Source of the DNA: Euperipatoides rowelli
Lineage: Eukaryota > Onychophora > Udeonychophora > Euonychophora > Peripatopsidae
Direction: 5' to 3' (one strand)
Length of the DNA: 11,716 bases
NCBI GenBank assembly: GCA_003024985.2
Contig: PXIH01S0001785.1
Positions 6,697 through 11,716 of this stretch are shown here, one piece after another. Made by a program: the position numbers and the translations under genes. The number at the start of each line of letters is the position of its first letter. The first letter of the stretch is position 1. The notes beneath the pieces are model-generated. The model did no database searches. It saw only the letters and a program-made list of their open reading frames with translations, and was not told where the DNA came from.

Positions 6697-7710
6697 GATA
6701 ATCTAGAGATAAAATAGTTATTTGCTAAGCGCCAATTTTTATAATTTCAACTTATTTCCATCAGACATATTGGTGGGCAGATAATGGATCTTGACCGCAA
6801 AATCATCTAGGTGCCTTGTCACATGTATTGAGAGTACGAAATGGACCAAATTTGAAATTGTGGGAGTGATTTTATTATTTATTAATAGATGCATTCCGAG
6901 ATGATTCTGCAATCTCAAGAATCCAAAATGGCTTGTTGCAAATTAATTCTTTTGAAAAAGATAGGGGACAAAATGATGTAATTTGGGACTTGGAAGTTTA
7001 AAGTGCATGAATTATATCTTTTGGAAGAATTAAGTTGCCCATAAATTTATTTTATATTTTTTATGTGCAGACCAAAGTGCATGTGCATAATATTAAAAAA
7101 AAAAAAAAAAGTTACTTTTTTTAGTTTTTTGTCAGGCAGAGAATTTTCTATCATAATAATTCACCTTCTGCTTTATTATAAGTCAAAACACTAATAAATT
7201 CATTCTTTATGTCTTTATTTGTTTAATTTGTTTTAAGAAATAAGGTAATACAGTGTCTAATTAATCCATTAATTAAAGTTTTTAATTAATTTTAAAATTA
7301 CTTCAGTTTCTATCACAAAAATTGTTTACTGCTTCATTAAATAAAGATTATTTTGTTATTTACTCAATTCGATTAACTGAGTTTTAAAATTTGAAATATT
7401 AAAATTATTTTTATTTGCTTTTTATAGAAGAGAAAACATATTAACCTATGCTTGCTAAAATCCCCAGGGCAAAATTACTTATAAGGAAAAGAAGAGGTTG
7501 GGTGGGGGAGGCGAGAAAATAAAAAACAAAGAGAATAGTGTAGCAATAGTGTAATAGTATTAAGAGCTTTTCAATATTATCTAGGCTATAAATAGTCTAT
7601 TGCTTTATAAATGATTGCATGATTGACTTATCGGCACGATTACACTGATTACACTTTACAGTTCCGCAGCCATCATACTAGACTTAACCAAAACCTTTTT
7701 TTTTGACAGT
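6697..7710. other. Long stretch without recognisable genes
   Basis: About 1 kb of AT-rich DNA. A 16-nt A run at 7095-7110 could be the tail of a retroposed fragment on the plus strand, but no duplication flanks it. The word AAGTGCATG appears twice just before it, near 7002 and 7075. The purine-rich patch at about 7484-7520, with GGTTGGGTGGGGGAGG, is the only GC-rich part. I see no coding frame. Confidence 0.45.
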
Positions 7711-7816
7711 TTTCATATTTTATTACAGTCCTAACCTTACCACAACCCTGAATCCTAACTCCAATTAAGTATTAAACCCACTATTCACCAACCCTATGAT
7801 GATGAAGGGGTGAAAT
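7711..7816 (+). repeat. Dispersed repeat, left (direct) copy
   Basis: This segment aligns along its length with the reverse complement of 8980-9075. Shared words in order are TTACA(G/A)TCCTAAC, (A/G)AACCCT, TATTAAACC, CCCTATGATG and a final (T/A)GAAAT. Identity is roughly three quarters by eye with a few small gaps. The CCTAAC words give it a weak resemblance to degenerate telomere-type repeats, but no regular six-base step exists. Together with 6650-6696 it makes a three-member local family of unknown name. Confidence 0.75.
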
Positions 7817-8024
7817 AACTCTTTTTGAATATTTTTAACTAGAGAAATGCTATATATGGTGGCCATCTTGTGGGAAACGTACAGGGGAATTTATCCGACT
7901 TATTTTAACATCTACACCCAACATATACTTTGCAACAAACTATTGATTGATCAAAATGATGTTTTATTTTTTTTCCCCAACATTTTAATTCGTATTCAAA
8001 TTTATTTACAGAATAATAATTTCA

Positions 8025-8052
8025 TTTATTAACGTTTTAAAACGTTAATAAA
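8025..8052. repeat. Perfect 28-bp palindrome
   Basis: The two 14-base halves meet between 8038 and 8039 and are exact reverse complements, with no loop. Each half carries one AACGTT, so the pair AACGTTTTAAAACGTT is central. A gapless match of this length is unlikely by chance even in AT-rich DNA. It could form a cruciform or bind a symmetric dimer. A CTCF-core-like word abuts it on the right. Confidence 0.9.
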
Positions 8053-8064
8053 GCCCTCTGGTGG
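8053..8064 (-). promoter_or_regulatory. Candidate CTCF-core-like site
   Basis: On the minus strand this reads CCACCAGAGGGC, which fits all 12 positions of the published vertebrate CTCF core CCASYAGRKGGC; the next two positions of the longer motif do not fit. CTCF is present in most bilaterian animals, but the host here is unknown, and one 12-mer match is only suggestive. The direct contact with the palindrome at 8025-8052 makes it more notable. Confidence 0.3.
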
Positions 8065-8793
8065 TGAGTACCTTAAACTCAGAACTTGTACTGTAAATGA
8101 ATTGAAATGCTTTAACATTAATCCACATTCGTTACTTTTCTTCTTTTTTAACCATTATGTCTTTTACATGTTTTAAATCCATTTTCTGTTCATTATAAGC
8201 AATTTTTCAATTTTGCAACTGACAAGTAAAAATTGCTTCAGTAATAACTAATGGTCGCCATTGTAAAACATTATATATTATTGATTTTTTTTTTTCATCA
8301 AAGTTTCTTTTTTTTTATTCTCTTCAAGACGAGTTCAACACATTTCAGATACATTAAGTTAATAGAATTGAGGTTTTTCTAGTAAATTCTTCTCATTGAC
8401 ACTCTCTTGAAAAACTTTTAAATTACCAATACTATTAAACATATAAAGAAACTATCAGAAAATATTGGCGCTTTCAAAATCAACTTGAATTATACAATAT
8501 GCTACCTTAAGGGAAACGCAAAATTGACATTTTTCTTGAGGGTCAGAGTTACAAGTTACAATCCTTTTTATAATTACTATTTGAAATTCACAATATCAAA
8601 CAAAATAATTTTATCAAATTTCAGAACTTTAAATTTAGCACAACCTTTCAATAGACATTTGTAATTTTATATGCTTTATGAATACAGATTTTTATATTTT
8701 TTATTTTCAAAAACACTTTATTGCAAACCAATAATTACAAATCAACAAATGGAAAGGATTACAAGCTATATAAATATTTAAGAAAGAAAAACT
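8065..8793. other. Stretch without recognisable genes
   Basis: About 730 bp of AT-rich sequence. The only structure seen is the inverted repeat at 8197-8238, listed separately. No frame, array or tRNA-like box is visible. Confidence 0.5.
8197..8238. repeat. 11-bp inverted repeat
   Basis: AAGCAATTTTT (8197-8207) and AAAAATTGCTT (8228-8238) are exact reverse complements around a 20-nt loop. No polymerase III terminator or neighbouring gene suggests a role. Confidence 0.55.
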
Positions 8794-8807
8794 GGGGGGG
8801 GGGGGGG
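8794..8807 (+). repeat. G14 homopolymer
   Basis: A run of 14 G in AT-rich surroundings, the longest G run of the window. On the minus strand it would be a C14 tract. Its exact length is a likely place for sequencing error. Confidence 0.8.
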
Positions 8808-8979
8808 TACTCACCCTTGGGTCCTATAGTAACTCACTCAGGGTGTTCTTGGCAGTAGTAGAATGTTGAACATTACAATCACTAATACAAAAGTTCAAGA
8901 ACGAGACACTAATAAGCGCATATATAATCGACAATTTTACCTGTTATTAACGTCTGCACATCTATTTTCGTCATTCCGG

Positions 8980-9075
8980 ATTTCATTCCTTCATCATAGG
9001 GTCGGAACATAGTAGGTTTAATACAAGTTGAAGTTAGGGTTCAGGTAAAGTTAGGATTGTAAATAAAAAATTAAA
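8980..9075 (-). repeat. Dispersed repeat, right (inverted) copy
   Basis: Reverse complement of this segment aligns with 7711-7816 (TTACAATCCTAAC, GAACCCTAAC, TATTAAACC, CCCTATGATGA, TGAAAT). It lies about 40 bp beyond the terminal stop of the decayed LINE frame on the same strand. It could therefore belong to that element's 3' untranslated region, in which case 7711-7816 would be the 3' end of another copy in the opposite direction. Confidence 0.75.
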
Positions 9076-9112
9076 GCTGCTATCCACCTTTGTCATGTGA
9101 CTAAACTGTAGA

Positions 9113-9571
9113 TTATATATTGCACTTATTAGACTCTCGTACTGCTGACCAATTAGTGGGGAATTCCAATAGGCATAGTTCCACCAATTTTCCAGGTAAT
9201 TATGTAATATCAGATAGATGGATCTTTTTGAATGTCATTAAACAAGAAGTAATAGGAGAAATGCGAATATCTTGAAAGATACAAGACATCTTAGTTTCCA
9301 TATGCTGAAACAAAAAAATATTAATGAACCTTATGGCATTAGGGTTATTAACATTTTACATTGATAAAATTTCCAATGAAGCATAATTTGAAAGGTCGGA
9401 TTTTAATAGGTTGTCACACCATTGCCTGACTGGGATAAAATGGGGTCAATACAGAAAGAGGTGCTCTATGGTTTCACTGGAATCACAAAAGATACAGTTC
9501 TGACTAATTTTTATATTTTTACTATTTCTATTTAAGGATGACATTAAACACCCAATTTCAGGCCACTTGAC
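9113..9571 (-). pseudogene. Decayed C-terminal part of a LINE polymerase ORF
   Basis: Read on the minus strand from 9571 to 9113, one frame runs 153 codons with only three internal stops (TGA at 9446-9448, TAA at 9356-9358, TAA at 9200-9202) before TAA at 9113-9115. This is far more open than expected in such AT-rich DNA. Its first third contains CIFCDSSETIEHLFLY directly before the TGA. This fits the zinc-knuckle pattern C-x2-C-x7-H-x4-C found after the reverse-transcriptase domain of many non-LTR retrotransposons (zf-RVT-like). The codon for the last cysteine is the one replaced by the stop. A tryptophan follows at PVRQW, also typical. Cys codons are at 9494-9496 and 9485-9487, His at 9461-9463. 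The rest is compatible with the poorly conserved LINE tail. The upstream polymerase domain is not readable, so the copy is 5' truncated or strongly decayed. Clade assignment (L1/Tx1-like is possible) is a guess. Confidence 0.6.
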
Positions 9572-9574
9572 TTA

Positions 9575-9890
9575 GCTTAAATATATATGTACCATATATA
9601 TTTAAGAGGAAGTATTTGGAAAGTTACTTTTTTAGAAACAACAGTTATAAGTACAAATAATATCATTTGCTTAGCAAACTTATCTTCACTGATTACATAA
9701 GAAATAACCCTTGATGTACATTGGGCTTAAGGAAATAATGTAAACATGATCAAAAATAATTAAGCAGGTTTACATTTACAAGGCTGCAATCTATCTAGTG
9801 CTAATAAATAATACTCCAGAATTGTCAAACAGGATTGGTTGTTTTTGGAGTAATCTGTGTAGATGAGTTTATTAAGCAGACATAAGTTTT
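9575..9890. other. Stretch upstream of the LINE remnant
   Basis: If the LINE copy extended further, its polymerase domain would lie here on the minus strand, but all three frames are broken by stops. A minus-strand frame of about 48 codons (near 9590-9735) gives no motif I recognise. The word AAGTTACTTTTTTAG near 9625 resembles the minisatellite that begins at about 9891 and may be a stray unit. Confidence 0.35.
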
Positions 9891-10865
9891 CAAGTTACTT
9901 TCTACTGTAAAGGTCCTTTTTAAACCTAAGTAATTACAAGTAGATTACAAGTTACTTTCTCTAAATGTAACATTATTATAAAAGTTACTTTTACAAACAA
10001 CTTGTAACTCGTGCAAGTTATACTTGCTTTCATTCATACTGTGTCTTATTTAAAAGTATCATGTTACAAATATAAGTTACTTTTTCTACAATATAAGTAG
10101 CTACTCTAAATGTCACTTTTTAAAATAACCAGTTTCAAGTAACAGTTATTTTTCTCTATAATTTAATTTACTATAAAGTCACTTTTTAAATGTAACTAGA
10201 TACTTTCTTTAAAACTTAATGTGTTTTAAAAGCAAGTTGTTAAATAAGCTACAAGTTACTTTTTATAAAATATGTTACTATAAAAGTAACTTTTTGTAAG
10301 TAACTACGAGCAATATAAATAACTTTTTTGTCTAAAATATAAGATTAGTTTAAAAGTATCTTTTATAAGTAACTAGTTTTTAGTCTAACCAAGTTTTTCT
10401 AAAATGTAACAGTTATAAAAGTAATTTTTTCTAAGTTATTAGATATCAGTATAATTAACATTCTCTAAGATATGTTAATATAAAGTAACTAGTTATCAGT
10501 ATAAGTAACTATGTAAAATGTAAAGTTAATATAAAAGTAACTTTTTATAATAAATAGTTTTCATTATAAATAACATTTTTTAAAATGTAATATTATTATA
10601 AAAATAACTATTTATAAGTAACTAGTTATCAATATAAGTAACTTTCTTTAAAAGACCGTGTTACTATAAAAGTAACTTTTTATAAGTAATTAGTTAACAG
10701 TATAAGCAACTTTTTCTAAAGTATTACATTATTATAAAAGTAATTTTATTATAAGTAACTAGTTATCAAGATAAGCAACTTTTTCTAAAATGTAATGCTA
10801 CTATAAAAGTAACTAGTTACCAGTATAAGTAACTTATAAAATACAATGTTACTATAAAAGAAATT
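9891..10865. repeat. 67-69-bp AT-rich minisatellite, about 14 copies
   Basis: The landmark AGTAACTAG (or a variant) recurs near 10299, 10368, 10433, 10484, 10549, 10618, 10685, 10754 and 10808, mostly 65-69 bp apart with two shorter steps (51 and 54 bp). Left of 10299 the units are more diverged but still carry AAGTTACTTT and ATGTAAC words. Each unit contains GTTACT-ATAAA-AGTAAC, a 6-bp perfect hairpin, and the palindrome TAACTAGTTA (with changes in some copies). The whole array is therefore full of mutually pairing GTTACT/AGTAAC words on one strand. No coding frame passes through. I recognise no known satellite name. Confidence 0.88.
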
Positions 10866-11299
10866 TAACACATCAATTTTTAACAGGAACTTGAAAAAAA
10901 AGTCATTAACGGTAATATTTATTCTGAAGATAAATTACGATTAAATTACATTATGAGTTGTTTAATAAACCTTATTTGGATATTTCTGTAGCATACCTAT
11001 ATAGTCAAGATGGCTCCCCTTCAAACTCTTCGTGTTAAGTGCATGGCATTTGCCCTTATAGTTAATATTTATCAGTTTTAAACTCTCCATGTAAATTCCT
11101 AAGAAATTTTTCCATAGTAATTAACAAGACTCCCCTTCATACAGGTGTGCCAGACTACCAGAAGTCTCATATTACATACTACTTAGTACCATACTCAAAA
11201 TAATAAATTATGTACGAATTATTGAAATATAAATATTTTTTTACATCTTATATTATTTGCCTCTTTCTATAATACTGAGTCCAAAATTTCAACAATCAT
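10866..11299. other. Stretch without recognisable features
   Basis: About 430 bp of AT-rich sequence. AAGATGGC at 11007-11014 is a single YY1-type word also seen elsewhere in the window. No gene, RNA or array is visible. Confidence 0.5.
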
Positions 11300-11372
11300 T
11301 TTCTAGTAACAAAGAACAATCGATTTCTTGGTAACAAAGAACAATTGTTTTCTTAGTAGCAAAAGATATTCT
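11300..11372. repeat. 25-bp tandem repeat, 3 copies
   Basis: GTAACAAAGAACAAT begins at 11306 and 11331, and its diverged form GTAGCAAAAGATATT at 11356, an exact 25-bp step. Each is preceded by TTCT(A/T). A small local duplication with no sign of function. Confidence 0.75.
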
Positions 11373-11452
11373 AATAATAAATTAATAGGTCAAGAATAGT
11401 GAGAGTTAAGACTTTATTTCGAATACAATACTTTTTTAAAAAAAACAAATAT

Positions 11453-11473
11453 GTTTCCCTAAACAGGGGAAAC
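11453..11473. repeat. 7-bp hairpin at the edge of the terminal duplication
   Basis: GTTTCCC (11453-11459) and GGGAAAC (11467-11473) are reverse complements with a seven-base loop. It overlaps the left border of the first duplicated segment, so it may mark an element edge. Confidence 0.4.
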
Positions 11474-11563
11474 GATAGTTCTTTATTTTCATTATATACA
11501 AAGACAGAGAGAATATAATTTTCTATCTCAGATGCATATTCAATAATCTTTGTTATGTGAAAT
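11466..11563. repeat. Direct duplication, first copy
   Basis: This segment matches 11604-11716. Shared words are ATAGTTCTTTATTT, CATTATATACAAA, ACAGAGAGAATA, TTCTATCT, GGATGCATATTCAA or its AGATGC variant, and TCTTTGTTAT with TGAAATT. The offset is 140 bp at the left end. On the minus strand the copy contains AATAAA at 11482-11487, a possible polyadenylation signal, so both copies could be 3' ends of a retroelement or transcript reading leftwards. Confidence 0.8.
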
Positions 11564-11603
11564 TATTGAGAATGTTTCTTCAAGGACGCCTGATTCCCAG
11601 CTC

Positions 11604-11716
11604 CAGGAGAAATTATAGTTCTTTATTTACATTATATACAAATACAGAGAGAATACAATCTTCTATCTTGGATGCATATTCAACACATGGAACATGGATC
11701 TTTGTTATCTGAAATT
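11604..11716. repeat. Direct duplication, second copy, cut by window end
   Basis: Diverged repeat of 11466-11563 with an additional stretch of about 17 bases, including CACATGGAACATGGAT, before the shared TCTTTGTTAT end. The minus-strand AATAAA is kept at 11622-11627. The window ends inside or at the border of this copy, so whether a longer array follows is unknown. Confidence 0.8.

Noticed and set aside
7095-7110. Poly(A)16 as the tail of a retroposed copy
   Set aside because: No flanking duplication and no recognisable element body upstream; A runs are common throughout the window.
7847-8032. 61-codon plus-strand frame
   Set aside because: Composition follows AT-rich sequence (I, Y, N, F), no motif, and it runs into the palindrome.
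8998-9068. Interstitial telomere repeat (CCTAAC words)
   Set aside because: No regular six-base step; the words belong to a dispersed repeat also present at 7711-7816.
9590-9735. Minus-strand frame of about 48 codons upstream of the LINE remnant, considered as its polymerase domain
   Set aside because: No catalytic or finger motif of reverse transcriptase is visible, and the frame is short and AT-driven.

Overview
The window looks like non-coding, repeat-dense DNA from an animal nuclear genome, most likely an invertebrate. The reasons are strong A+T richness by eye with many A and T homopolymers, no bacterial-style gene packing, a tRNA-derived SINE with poly(A) tail and target-site duplication, the decayed tail of a LINE reverse-transcriptase ORF, several minisatellites and single-N assembly marks. 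I cannot name the species. No intact protein gene, rRNA gene or functional tRNA gene is supported. Most short open frames are by-products of tandem repeats.

Layout. 1-862 is plain AT-rich sequence. 932-1214 is a SINE flanked by a perfect 16-bp duplication. 1310-1510 holds a hairpin-rich segment with repeated AAGATGGC-type motifs. About 1803-2400 holds two diverged head-to-tail copies of a roughly 310-bp element, each with a long stem-loop. 2446-2530 is a degenerate tRNA-like segment on the minus strand. 2878-2949 is a 3 x 24-bp tandem repeat. About 3388-4438 is an 82-bp minisatellite of 13 copies with higher-order patterning. About 4825-5800 is a 36-bp minisatellite, part of it reorganised into a 104-114-bp higher-order unit. 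5800-7710 is mostly featureless.

7711-7816 and 8980-9075 are inverted, diverged copies of one dispersed repeat, with a partial third copy at 6650-6696. Between them lie a perfect 28-bp palindrome, an adjoining CTCF-core-like site and a G14 run. 9113-9571 (minus) is a decayed ORF whose start resembles the zinc-knuckle C-terminus of a LINE polymerase. About 9891-10865 is a 67-69-bp minisatellite built on the inverted motif GTTACT/AGTAAC. 11300-11372 is a 3 x 25-bp repeat, and from 11466 to the window end a 140-bp-spaced direct duplication begins.

Nothing here works together as a pathway. The window is best read as an intergenic or intronic tract shaped by retrotransposition and repeated tandem expansion. 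The entries most worth a second look are the higher-order minisatellites, the 36-bp unit with an open reading frame that ends at a splice-donor-like site, the palindrome with the CTCF-like site, and the LINE remnant with its possible 3' repeat.
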